Below, one piece after another: positions 25,815 through 33,623 of a stretch of DNA of 35,767 nt. Both the position numbers and the translations under genes were made by a program. The stretch comes from Bacteroidia bacterium (GTDB lineage: Bacteria; Bacteroidota; Ignavibacteria; UBA10030). Each line of letters opens with the position of its first letter. The stretch's first letter is position 1. The notes beneath the pieces are model-generated. The model did not search any database, was not told the DNA's origin, and saw nothing but the letters and a program-made list of their open reading frames with translations. The stretch is taken from the NCBI GenBank assembly GCA_022180565.1, contig BQML01000027.1, positions 1 through 35,767 of the forward strand, read 5' to 3'.

Positions 25815-26992
25815 TTCGATACTTGACTGCCGGGGAATCGCATGGGCAGGCCGTTCTCGCGATCGTGGAGGGATTACCCGCCGGCATTGCGATCTCGTCT
25901 GAATACATCGACCATCAGCTTTGGAGGCGTCAGCAGGGGTACGGACGCGGCGGAAGGATGCGGATTGAAGCGGACAGAGTGGAGATCCTGTCCGGCGTGC
26001 GCTTCGGAAAGACAATCGGGTCACCGGTCGCGCTGATGATCCGCAATAAGGACTGGACCCACTGGACGGATCGGATGGCGGTGGAGGGAACGGGCACCGG
26101 GATTGACAAAGTGACGATTCCACGGCCGGGTCATGCCGATTATGTCGGGGCAGTCAAGTACGGGTTCGATGATATCCGCAACGTTATCGAACGTGCAAGT
26201 GCGCGTGAAACAGCGGCGCGCGTGGCCTGTTGTACCGTTGTAAGGAAGTTCCTGGAGGATGTGGGAATCTTTACGGGAAGCCATGTCGTATCGATCGGTC
26301 GAAGCATCGCCGATCGGAACCGAACCGACTCGGTGATAAGGAGAACCACCACGGCGTCGTGCGGCGCGTACAAACTGACTGAAGTAGCGGACAAATCCGA
26401 AGTGAGGATGATCGACCGCTCCGCAGCTCGGAACGCCATCGAGGAAATCCGAAAAGCAAAGAAAAAAGGGGACACCCTGGGCGGAGTGTTTGAAGTGATT
26501 GTGACCGGCGTACCGGTCGGGCTTGGGTCCTACGTACAGTGGGACCGGAAGCTTGATGGCCTCCTCGCCCAGGCCGTGATGTCGATCCACGCAGTGAAGG
26601 GAGTGGAGATCGGAGAGGGATTTGCAAATGCCGCCAGGTATGGGTCGGACGTACATGATGCATTTGTCGTCCGCGAGGGTGAAATCAAGAGGAGGACCAA
26701 TCGTGCAGGCGGGATAGAGGGTGGAACAACCAACGGAGAGATCGTGACGCTTCGGGCCGCGATGAAGCCGATCTCGACGTTGGCACATCCCCTGCAATCG
26801 GTAGACCTTCGGACACGCAAAGCCACGCGGGCGCGCTATGAGCGATCGGATGTGTGTGCTGTCCCGGCCTGTTCCGTGATTGCCGAGGCGGTCGTACAGC
26901 CGGTCCTCGCAAATGCGTTTTTGGAGAAATACGGGGGGGATTCTCTTAGAGAAATTCTGAAGCGTTTCAAGCCCCGACCTGCCAAATTCTGA
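25811..26992 (+). CDS. aroC: Chorismate synthase
   Basis: 393 residues. Makes chorismate from 5-enolpyruvylshikimate-3-phosphate with reduced FMN, the last step of the shikimate pathway. Signature segments are LTAGESHGQAVLAIVEGLPAG (first 20 residues cited as LTAGESHGQ...VEGLPAG), RRQQGYGRGGRM, GVRFGKTIGSPVAL, RPGHADYVGAVKYG, ARETAARVACC and NRAGGIEGGTTNGE. Length fits the family. Translation is coupled to the protease gene by an ATGA overlap, an unusual neighbour functionally. Confidence 0.97.
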   Translation: MIRYLTAGESHGQAVLAIVEGLPAGIAISSEYIDHQLWRRQQGYGRGGRMRIEADRVEILSGVRFGKTIGSPVALMIRNKDWTHWTDRMAVEGTGTGIDKVTIPRPGHADYVGAVKYGFDDIRNVIERASARETAARVACCTVVRKFLEDVGIFTGSHVVSIGRSIADRNRTDSVIRRTTTASCGAYKLTEVADKSEVRMIDRSAARNAIEEIRKAKKKGDTLGGVFEVIVTGVPVGLGSYVQWDRKLDGLLAQAVMSIHAVKGVEIGEGFANAARYGSDVHDAFVVREGEIKRRTNRAGGIEGGTTNGEIVTLRAAMKPISTLAHPLQSVDLRTRKATRARYERSDVCAVPACSVIAEAVVQPVLANAFLEKYGGDSLREILKRFKPRPAKF

Positions 26993-27021
26993 TGTGAGCC
27001 TTTCCCCGGGGATCACCTGCC

Positions 27022-27052
27022 TTGACTCTCACCCGCCGTTGTGCTATATTTT
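27022..27052 (+). promoter_or_regulatory. Strong promoter upstream of the HNH-trpS-scpAB operon
   Basis: TTG (27022-27024, in the context CTTGACTC), 20 bases, TATATTTT (27045-27052). Transcription should start near 27058, more than 120 bases upstream of the HNH gene, which leaves an unusually long leader. Confidence 0.75.
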
Positions 27053-27057
27053 TCATG

Positions 27058-27179
27058 CAGTAACGGAGAAACCTTCAAGAAGGCTTTCAGCCGGGGGCTG
27101 AGAGGGCCCATGTCCAGGAGGAGGTGTTCGAGACTTCAGCGCTACAATCCACAGATCAGGCGGTAACGGATCGGTCGAA
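27058..27179 (+). ncRNA. Structured 5' leader of unknown class
   Basis: The roughly 120-base transcribed leader can form two neighbouring hairpins that compete for the same bases. The first is GAAACCTT-CAAG-AAGG-c-TTTC (27068-27088). The second is TTTCAGCC-GGG-GGCTGAGA (27085-27103). Sharing TTTC (27085-27088) makes them mutually exclusive when fully formed. Further on are GGGCCC, AGGAGGAGG and two near-identical CAGGCGGTA elements (one at 27158, one in the start of the HNH frame). The CTGAGA recalls the TPP riboswitch, but its partner motifs are missing. I cannot assign it to a known RNA family. Confidence 0.4.
27110..27166 (+). CDS. Possible 18-codon Arg-rich leader peptide
   Basis: ATG 27110 opens MSRRRCSRLQRYNPQIRR and ends at TAA. 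Seven of 18 residues are Arg, and three AGG codons stand in a row (AGGAGGAGG, also Shine-Dalgarno-like). GAGAGGG lies three bases before the ATG and partly inside the second leader hairpin. Position and composition suit a regulatory upstream frame, but a chance frame cannot be excluded. Confidence 0.25.
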   Translation: MSRRRCSRLQRYNPQIRR

Positions 27180-27704
27180 TTGGTCCACCAGGCGGTAGGG
27201 ATCAGCCGAAAAGTGCTCGTTTTAAACCACAACTACGAGCCGCTCAGTGTTTGTAACGTCAAAAAGGCGATCATTCTCTTGTATCTTGGGAAAGCTGAGT
27301 TGATTGCCGCCATTGACGGCAAGCTTCTCCATTCGGTGTCCAGAACGATGCCGTTTCCCAGCATTGTCCGCCTCTCCATCTACGTCCGGGTTCCCTTCAA
27401 GAAAATCGTCCTCTCGAGAAAAAACATCCTTCGCCGCGACGGGCACCGCTGCCAGTATTGCGGCCGTTCGGATGTCCCTCTGACCGTCGATCATGTCATT
27501 CCGCGCGCTCGTGGCGGTACGGACGTATGGGAGAACCTCGTATGTGCCTGCGTACGGTGCAACAATAAGAAGGGAGACCGAACGCCTCATGAAGCGCAGA
27601 TGCCGCTTCTCCGAAGACCCATCAGGCCGAATCACGTCATGTTCATCCGGGATTTTGTCGGAACGGTGGATGACCGGTGGAAGCCGTATCTGTACATGAA
27701 TTGA
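27180..27704 (+). CDS. HNH endonuclease family protein
   Basis: 174 residues at most. The N-terminal part (KVLVLNHNYEPLSVCNVKKAIILLYLGKAELI) is the strand-helix domain seen in a widespread family of small HNH proteins. The C-terminal HNH domain has RRDGHRCQYCGRSD (C91 and C94), VDHVIPRARGGTD (D104, H105), WENLVCACVRCNNKKGD (C124, C127, N128), a zinc-braced metal-dependent nuclease fold. Biological role is unknown. TTG 27180 is the first start in frame but lacks a ribosome-binding site. GTG 27213, with TAGGGA upstream, would start right before the conserved KVLVLN and is a good alternative. Next gene trpS begins 22 bases after. Confidence 0.88.
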   Translation: MVHQAVGISRKVLVLNHNYEPLSVCNVKKAIILLYLGKAELIAAIDGKLLHSVSRTMPFPSIVRLSIYVRVPFKKIVLSRKNILRRDGHRCQYCGRSDVPLTVDHVIPRARGGTDVWENLVCACVRCNNKKGDRTPHEAQMPLLRRPIRPNHVMFIRDFVGTVDDRWKPYLYMN

Positions 27705-27726
27705 CGAAAAGGAGAGACACGGAGGC

Positions 27727-28710
27727 TTGACGAAACGCAAACGGGTCATTCTCAGCGGGATGCGTCCCACGGGTAAACTCCATCTCGGCCATCTCGTGGG
27801 CGCCTTGGAGAACTGGGTTGCTCTTCAACATGAATTTCAGAATTACCACCTGATCGCCGACTATCACGCCCTGACCACGAATCCGGACACCACTCATATT
27901 CCGGAACATTCGAGGGAAATGCTGATCGACTGGCTTTCCGCAGGAATCGATCCATCCCTGAGCCCCGTCTTCAGGCAATCCAGAATCAAACAGCATACGG
28001 AGCTCCATTTGCTGTTTTCCATGCTCATAAGCTCCTCACGCCTCGAACGTAATCCTACGCTCAAGGAGCAAGTGCGGGACCTCGAGATGGAAAGCGTAAC
28101 CTACGGTCATCTCGGCTATCCTGTTCTCCAAGCGGCCGATATTCTGCTGTACAAAGGCGAAGTCGTTCCCGTCGGTGAAGACCAGCTTCCGCACATCGAA
28201 ATTACCCGCGAGATTGCGCGACGATTCAATCAACAGTATCGACGGGTTTTCCCCGAGCCGGAAGCGAGACTGACGAAGTTTGCCCGCCTCCCCGGATTGG
28301 ACGGCCGTCGCATGAGTAAGTCGGTCGGCAATACGATCCTGCTGTCCGACTCCCCCAAACTCATTCAGGAGAAGATGAAGAAGGCGGTGACGGATCCGAA
28401 GAAGGTTCGCAGGGGTGATCCCGGACGTCCGGACATCTGCCTGGTCTTTGCGTACCACAACAAGTTCAATCAGCCTGAAGTCCCCGCGATCCGTCAGGGA
28501 TGTGAATCGGGCGCGCTGGGATGCGTGGACTGCAAGATGAACTGTGCCCAGCATGTCGTCGAGGCTCTCGCGCCGATTCGGGAAAAAAGAGCATACTATG
28601 AGAGTCATCCGGACGAAGTGGCCGCCATTCTGAACGAAGGCGAACGAAAAGCGGGAGAGGTGGCCAAAGCCACAATGGCAGAAGTGCACGAAGCGATGGG
28701 AATGGGGTAG
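27727..28710 (+). CDS. trpS: Tryptophanyl-tRNA synthetase with probable [4Fe-4S] site
   Basis: 327 residues, class I synthetase. HLGH (residues 19-22, in TGKLHLGHLVGAL) and the KMSKS-type loop RMSKS (195-199) are intact, and QAADILLYKGEVVPVGEDQ is typical of bacterial TrpRS. The C-terminal anticodon-binding part has cysteines at 238, 259, 266, 269 and 273. The first four give C-x20-C-x6-C-x2-C, closely like the C-x22-C-x6-C-x2-C iron-sulfur motif described for Thermotoga maritima TrpRS. The start is TTG 27727; AGGAGAG lies 11 bases before it, and a GGAGG almost touches it. It is in the operon with HNH and scpAB. Confidence 0.95.
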   Translation: MTKRKRVILSGMRPTGKLHLGHLVGALENWVALQHEFQNYHLIADYHALTTNPDTTHIPEHSREMLIDWLSAGIDPSLSPVFRQSRIKQHTELHLLFSMLISSSRLERNPTLKEQVRDLEMESVTYGHLGYPVLQAADILLYKGEVVPVGEDQLPHIEITREIARRFNQQYRRVFPEPEARLTKFARLPGLDGRRMSKSVGNTILLSDSPKLIQEKMKKAVTDPKKVRRGDPGRPDICLVFAYHNKFNQPEVPAIRQGCESGALGCVDCKMNCAQHVVEALAPIREKRAYYESHPDEVAAILNEGERKAGEVAKATMAEVHEAMGMG

Positions 28711-28714
28711 AGGA

Positions 28715-29431
28715 ATGTATACCGTCAAACTCACAGACTTCGAAGGACCGCTGGATCTCCTTCTGTTTTTCATCAAGCGGGATGAGCTTGATATCTACGA
28801 CATCCCGATCGCCCGGATCACGAGGGAGTTTCTGGACTACGTGCATTACATGGAGTCCCTTGATCTGGAAGTGGCAGGGGAGTTCGTGGTGATGGCTGCG
28901 GAGCTGATGCAGATCAAAGTCCGCATGCTTCTTCCTCCGGAACCGGGGGAGGAAGAGGACGAGGACCCGCGCGCGAATCTGGTGAAACGACTGGTGGAGT
29001 ACAAGCGCTACAAGGAGGTCTCGGAACAATTCTCCACCATGGAAGATGAACGATTCCTCATTCACGAACGCGGCTATAGGGAAGCGGATGAAAAGATCCT
29101 GCCGGCGGAAGAAGATGACCATTCGCTGAGGGATGTGACCCTGTTCGACTTAATCGCGTCGTTCAAGTTCGCGATGGACAGAATCCCGAAGAAATTTGTC
29201 CATGAAGTGATACGGCTCAACGTGAGCATCGACGAGCAGATAGCGTTTCTGCAGGACTTCTTTGCGCGCCGCTCGGAAGCGACGTTCTCGGAGCTGATTG
29301 CGGAAATGACGGAACGCATCAGAGTCATTGTGACATTCTTAGCCCTTCTGGAATTGATCCGGAACAGAACGCTGATCGTCCGGCAGAACGATCCGTTCGA
29401 AGAGCTTTCCATCATGCGAACCCTTGCGTGA
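28715..29431 (+). CDS. scpA: Segregation and condensation protein A
   Basis: 238 residues. The kleisin subunit that bridges the SMC dimer in the bacterial condensin complex and organises the chromosome. The N-terminus (YTVKLTDFEGPLDLLLFFIKRDELDIYDIPIARIT) is the classical ScpA start, and the C-terminal winged helix (SEATFSELIAEM...VIVTFLALLELIRNRT) binds the SMC head. A short acidic loop (EPGEEEDEDPR) lies between them. It starts 4 bases after trpS and ends 6 bases before scpB. Confidence 0.96.
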   Translation: MYTVKLTDFEGPLDLLLFFIKRDELDIYDIPIARITREFLDYVHYMESLDLEVAGEFVVMAAELMQIKVRMLLPPEPGEEEDEDPRANLVKRLVEYKRYKEVSEQFSTMEDERFLIHERGYREADEKILPAEEDDHSLRDVTLFDLIASFKFAMDRIPKKFVHEVIRLNVSIDEQIAFLQDFFARRSEATFSELIAEMTERIRVIVTFLALLELIRNRTLIVRQNDPFEELSIMRTLA

Positions 29432-29437
29432 GGACCC

Positions 29438-30607
29438 ATGGCCGATCAACAGGTCGTAGCCGCTGAACAGAAGATCCTGAGAGTCCCCGGCTCGATGAAG
29501 AGCCTCATCGAGGCGCTGATCTTTGCCGCGGAGGAACCATTGTCGGTGAGACAGATCAGGGCGATCTATGAGGAACAGTCGGGCGACAAAGACCGGCGGC
29601 TCGAGCAAGAGGAGATCCTGTCGGCCATTGAAGCGTTAAACGAGGAGTACCGGCAGGCAAGCCGACCGTATAGGATTATTGCGATCGCAGGCGGTTACCA
29701 ATTTGCCACGCTGAAAGAGTACGCCGATTGGCTCGGGTTGCTGCACCGTGAACAATCACGGCGGAAACTCTCACAGTCCTCACTGGAAACCCTTGCCATC
29801 GTCGCGTACAAACAGCCGATCACAAAGCCCGAGATCGAATCCATCCGCGGCGTGAATTGCGATTACGTGATGAAAGCGCTCTTGGAGAAGGAATTGATCA
29901 CGATTGTCGGTCGTGCAGAGAGTGTGGGTCGCCCCTTGTTGTACGGGACAACACGGGAGTTTCTGAAGCATTTTGGGCTTGCAGAGATCACCGATCTTCC
30001 GCGGCCCCGGGAGATCGAAGAAATTCTCGGGGAGAGTGAGTTCGAAACCGCCCGGCGCATGATGGAGGCACAGGCCGGGGCCGAGCAAATGAAGAAAGAG
30101 GAGGAATTCAAGTCCCGCCTCCCTCACATCCCGAAGAAGAAACCGGAGCTCGACGATGAAGTGAAGATCGTCCCCAGAGGACGTCCCCGCACCTTGACGG
30201 TTCGGCCAAAGGAAGACGTTCCCGCCATCGAGGCACCTCCTTCCCCGGCACCGGAACCTGTTGCTCAGGAGGTGAGCGCTGACACTCCTTTCGGTCCGCC
30301 GGCGGCAGAGTCCGAATCACCGAGCGCGGGCGCACAAGAGCCTCTCGACCAACCGGCGGCCGCCGATGAAGATTTCAGTGACGAATCACGCGTTGGCAGG
30401 GACGAGTTGCGTGAGGAAACCGCCGCGGAGACCCACGCGGAAGCCGTTTCTCTTGCGATTGATGAGGAAACCACCGATGTTAGTGACCAACATCCGTCGG
30501 TGCCGACGGTACCTCCTCAAGAGCCTGAGCCTTCTCAGCCTCATACTTCCGCATGGACCGGTTGGAAACAAAAGATACGGAACTTCATCAGGAAACTCTT
30601 CGGCTGA
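29438..30607 (+). CDS. scpB: Segregation and condensation protein B with long C-terminal extension
   Basis: 389 residues; a typical ScpB has about 180-200. The first 205 residues are the normal pair of winged helices: SLIEALIFAAEEPLSVRQI, then LSQSSLETLAIVAYKQPITKPEIESIRGVN and GRPLLYGTT. About 185 extra residues follow: a Lys/Glu-rich connector, an Arg/Pro patch (PRGRPRTLTVRPKED), a long Pro/Glu/Ala-rich disordered stretch and a final basic amphipathic helix ([17 protein letters not shown]). The last 55 bases overlap the rluB start in another frame. ScpB dimerises and stabilises ScpA on SMC; the function of the tail is unknown. Confidence 0.93.
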   Translation: MADQQVVAAEQKILRVPGSMKSLIEALIFAAEEPLSVRQIRAIYEEQSGDKDRRLEQEEILSAIEALNEEYRQASRPYRIIAIAGGYQFATLKEYADWLGLLHREQSRRKLSQSSLETLAIVAYKQPITKPEIESIRGVNCDYVMKALLEKELITIVGRAESVGRPLLYGTTREFLKHFGLAEITDLPRPREIEEILGESEFETARRMMEAQAGAEQMKKEEEFKSRLPHIPKKKPELDDEVKIVPRGRPRTLTVRPKEDVPAIEAPPSPAPEPVAQEVSADTPFGPPAAESESPSAGAQEPLDQPAAADEDFSDESRVGRDELREETAAETHAEAVSLAIDEETTDVSDQHPSVPTVPPQEPEPSQPHTSAWTGWKQKIRNFIRKLFG

Positions 30608-31326
30608 ACCGGTATCTTGCGTTGGCCGGCGTTGGATCCCGCCGCAAGAACGACGAACTGATTCTCTCGGGAGCTGTTCGTGTCAATGGCACGATTGTCA
30701 AGGAGCTTGGATCGAAGGTTGATCCGGGCCGGGATCGTGTCACCGTCAACGGCAAGCCGGTCCAGGTTGCTCACCGTTTCCTGTACATCCTCCTGAACAA
30801 GCCCAAAGACTGCATTACGACGGTTCGAGACGAGCGAGGGAGAACCACCGTCATGGATCTGGTGCGCGTCCGGGATCGTGTGTATCCGGTTGGCCGGCTC
30901 GATCGGGATACCACAGGCATCCTGCTGCTGACCAACGATGGCGACCTCGCACACGGCCTCACCCATCCGAGTTCTGAGATTGAAAAGATGTACCGCGCTC
31001 GCCTCGAGAAAGGCATCACGGACGACGATCTTCAACGGCTGAGAAGGGGAGTCCGTTTGTCCGATGGCCCCGCGAAAGCGCGCGAAGCGGCTGTGATTCC
31101 GGGGACCCGGAGGAAAGAGGTCTTTCTGACGGTGCACGAAGGGCGAAATCATCTGGTCAAACGAATGTTTGACAAGCTCGGATATACGATCCGCCAGCTG
31201 GAGCGTGTAGGATTCGCAGGTCTCACGACGGAGGGAGTGGCGAGGGGCAAGTGGAGATTTCTCCGGCAATCAGAGGTGCAGCACTTGAAATCACTTATGG
31301 ACAAAAAAAAACATACGCATGCCTGA
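30553..31326 (+). CDS. rluB: Ribosomal large subunit pseudouridine synthase (RluB/RsuA family)
   Basis: 257 residues. An S4 RNA-binding domain ([21 protein letters not shown]...VRVNG) is followed by the RsuA/RluB/E/F catalytic domain with the active-site motif [18 protein letters not shown] (catalytic D117) and [15 protein letters not shown]. It converts a uridine of 23S rRNA to pseudouridine; RluB-like placement next to scpB is common in bacteria. ATG 30553 lies inside the end of scpB, a 55-base overlap; no later ATG exists before the S4 domain. A run of nine A precedes the stop. Confidence 0.93.
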   Translation: MDRLETKDTELHQETLRLNRYLALAGVGSRRKNDELILSGAVRVNGTIVKELGSKVDPGRDRVTVNGKPVQVAHRFLYILLNKPKDCITTVRDERGRTTVMDLVRVRDRVYPVGRLDRDTTGILLLTNDGDLAHGLTHPSSEIEKMYRARLEKGITDDDLQRLRRGVRLSDGPAKAREAAVIPGTRRKEVFLTVHEGRNHLVKRMFDKLGYTIRQLERVGFAGLTTEGVARGKWRFLRQSEVQHLKSLMDKKKHTHA

Positions 31327-32851
31327 GATGACCGATCACAATGTGCAACGGGAGCAACAGGAAGACCTGAACGTACTCATGCTCAGGCGAAGGGAAGAGC
31401 TGGATGAGCTGAAGAAGCTGGGAATCAATCCGTATCCGCCGTTGTATGAACGAACGGATTTCTCACGGGACATTCTCCAATCCTTTTCGGACGATGCACC
31501 TCCGCGGAACGTCGGCATTGCAGGGAGGATCATGACGATCAGGCGCATGGGGAAGGCCTCGTTCTTCCACCTGCAGGATTCCCAGGGGCGGATTCAGGTG
31601 TATTTGAAAAAAGACGACCTTGGCGGGGTATACGACGCATTCCGACTGATGGACATAGGGGATATTGTCGGCGTCAAGGGCTTTGTCTTCAGGACAAAGA
31701 TGGGCGAAGTTTCGGTTCACGCCAGGGAGCTTACCCTCCTGGCCAAGTCCCTTCGTCCCCTCCCCGTCGCGAAAGAGAAGACGGATGAAAAGGGAAACAG
31801 GATTGTTTTTGATCCCTTCTCTGACAAGGAACTCCGCTATCGCCAAAGATATGTCGATCTGATCGTCAATCCCGAAGTGCGTGACGTGTTCGTTCGCCGC
31901 GCAACGGCCATTCGGACCATACGGAAGTTTCTCGACGAACGGAACTATCTCGAAGTGGAAACACCCGTTCTTCAACCGCTGTATGGAGGCGCCTCGGCGC
32001 GGCCGTTCATCACCCATCATAATGCCCTCGACGTCGACTTGTATCTCAGGATCGCAGATGAACTCTATCTGAAGCGATTGATCGTCGGGGGATTCGACGG
32101 CGTATATGAGATTGCGAAGGACTTCCGGAATGAAGGGATGGACCGGTCGCACAATCCGGAGTTTACGATGCTCGAACTCTATGTGGCGTATCGCGATTAT
32201 CAGTGGATGATGGATCTGACGGAAGAGCTGATTGCCCGGGTGTGTATCGCGGTGAACGGCAGCCTTGCACTTCCGGATGCGAAAAAGCCCATTGACATGG
32301 GGAGACCATGGAAGCGGATGACGATGTTTGGAGCCATCAAGCAGTTCACGGGGATGGACCTGCGAGGGAAGAATGAAGAGGAGCTGCGCGCCGCGGCTAA
32401 AACACTTCATGTGGAGATCGAACCCTCGGAAGGTTCCGGGGCCATCATCGACGACATCTTCAGCACGCGCGTCGAGCCGCACCTGATCAATCCCACATTC
32501 ATTACCGACTATCCGCGGGAGATGTCTCCGCTGGCAAAACAGCACCGGTCGGAAGCGGGCCTTGTAGAACGATTCGAGCTGATCATCAACGGCCAAGAGA
32601 TTTGCAACGCCTTTTCCGAGCTCAACGACCCGCTCGACCAACGGCAGAGATTCGAAGATCAGGCGCGCTTGCGTGCGCGGGGTGACGAAGAGGCCCAGAT
32701 GCTCGACGAGGACTACCTGCGTGCCCTCGAGTACGGTATGCCGCCAACGGCCGGGCTCGGCGTGGGAATCGACCGTTTGGTTATGCTCTTGACCGGAAAA
32801 GATTCGATTCGTGACGTGATCCTGTTTCCTCAAATGAAGCCCGAGAAATGA
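31319..32851 (+). CDS. lysS: Lysyl-tRNA synthetase (class II)
   Basis: 510 residues, the usual length. An OB-fold anticodon-binding domain ([23 protein letters not shown]) precedes the class II core with motif 1 near [15 protein letters not shown], motif 2 [20 protein letters not shown] and motif 3 [15 protein letters not shown]. Starts are ATG 31319, overlapping the rluB end by eight bases, or ATG 31328. It attaches lysine to tRNA-Lys. Confidence 0.97.
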   Translation: MPEMTDHNVQREQQEDLNVLMLRRREELDELKKLGINPYPPLYERTDFSRDILQSFSDDAPPRNVGIAGRIMTIRRMGKASFFHLQDSQGRIQVYLKKDDLGGVYDAFRLMDIGDIVGVKGFVFRTKMGEVSVHARELTLLAKSLRPLPVAKEKTDEKGNRIVFDPFSDKELRYRQRYVDLIVNPEVRDVFVRRATAIRTIRKFLDERNYLEVETPVLQPLYGGASARPFITHHNALDVDLYLRIADELYLKRLIVGGFDGVYEIAKDFRNEGMDRSHNPEFTMLELYVAYRDYQWMMDLTEELIARVCIAVNGSLALPDAKKPIDMGRPWKRMTMFGAIKQFTGMDLRGKNEEELRAAAKTLHVEIEPSEGSGAIIDDIFSTRVEPHLINPTFITDYPREMSPLAKQHRSEAGLVERFELIINGQEICNAFSELNDPLDQRQRFEDQARLRARGDEEAQMLDEDYLRALEYGMPPTAGLGVGIDRLVMLLTGKDSIRDVILFPQMKPEK

Positions 32852-32868
32852 AGCGGCTCCGGATGATA

Positions 32869-32890
32869 CCGCCGCCGGGGGATACGGCGG
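32869..32890 (+). promoter_or_regulatory. GC-rich hairpin before the secreted-protein gene
   Basis: CCGCCG (32869-32874) can pair with CGGCGG (32885-32890) around a ten-base loop, just after lysS. No T-tract follows, so it is not a standard terminator; it could weaken read-through or affect translation downstream. Confidence 0.35.
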
Positions 32891-32930
32891 AATGCGCAAG
32901 GCGCGCGATGACAACCGGCCGAGGATGCTC

Positions 32931-33623
32931 ATGAGAATGCCGCGAGTGCATTTGCCGCATCGGGGAAAGCAGGCCCTTGCCGTTTCTGCCGGTTTTTTCC
33001 TGGCGATCGTGGCCGCGGGGCCTCTCTGCAATGAATCGCTTCCCCCCTACATCAATCCACGAGACGTTTTTTCCGGTACCGTACAGGGTGCGTATGTCCT
33101 TACGATGAGCGATAATTCGGTGAAGATTTATCTGAATGTGACCAATCGGTACGACGAAACACTTGAAGGTCGGGCGCTCCTGAATGGGGAAATGGAGATC
33201 AGTTTGGCGGGGAATCCGATGATCAGCAAGACATTCTCCATCTCCAGTTCGAACCTGTTGACATCGAGAAACTATAACCCGACGACCGGCTTCCTTCGAA
33301 TCGATCCCGGAGAGACGATCCGGTTTGGAGTGAGCTGGAACCTTGTGGCAGATAATGGAACAGACCTTCGAACCGGAGTATTTCGGTACTGGGAGGATAC
33401 TGAATGCGCCGCCCGGTGCGTTGCGGAAGAAGAAGTCTTTGTGATCCGGGGTTCCGTGGACATTTTCGAGCAAACGAACACCGTCGTGGCCGACCCCGCA
33501 TTGTTCAGTCTGTGTCACGTGAGCAATTACGTCGAACCCCGCTTCTGTCCGCCTGTGGACTACACCATTCCATGCTCCAAACGGGCTGTGACCACGGGGC
33601 AGGGAGCAAAGCGGTGTCCATGA
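32931..33623 (+). CDS. Secreted unknown protein, cysteine-containing
   Basis: 230 residues, not recognised. ATG 32931 has GAGG at a proper distance and leads into a signal peptide (basic start, then ALAVSAGFFLAIVAAG). An in-frame ATG at 32892 would add 13 charged residues. A cysteine follows soon after (GPLCNES), but residue -1 is Leu, so a lipobox is unlikely. The mature part appears all-beta and carries seven Cys, including a C-x3-C pair (ECAARC) and four in the last 40 residues, which suggests disulfide bonds in the periplasm or outside. Its TGA overlaps the ATG of the TonB-dependent receptor (ATGA), so the two are co-translated and probably work together. Confidence 0.8.
   Translation: MRMPRVHLPHRGKQALAVSAGFFLAIVAAGPLCNESLPPYINPRDVFSGTVQGAYVLTMSDNSVKIYLNVTNRYDETLEGRALLNGEMEISLAGNPMISKTFSISSSNLLTSRNYNPTTGFLRIDPGETIRFGVSWNLVADNGTDLRTGVFRYWEDTECAARCVAEEEVFVIRGSVDIFEQTNTVVADPALFSLCHVSNYVEPRFCPPVDYTIPCSKRAVTTGQGAKRCP

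Noticed and set aside
27120-27140. tRNA T-loop-like GTTCGAGAC
   Set aside because: No acceptor, D or anticodon arms can be placed around it.
27084-27170. TPP riboswitch suggested by GGGGGCTGAGA
   Set aside because: The partner segment of a TPP riboswitch (ACCTGATCTGG...ACCAGCG-like) is missing on this strand, and the genes downstream are unrelated to thiamine.
31463-33031. 522-codon minus-strand open frame
   Set aside because: It is antisense to lysS and the next gene; long only because high GC removes stops.
32960-33040. Lipoprotein lipobox in the secreted unknown protein (GPLC)
   Set aside because: The residue before Cys is Leu, and small residues are expected there; an ordinary signal peptide is more likely.
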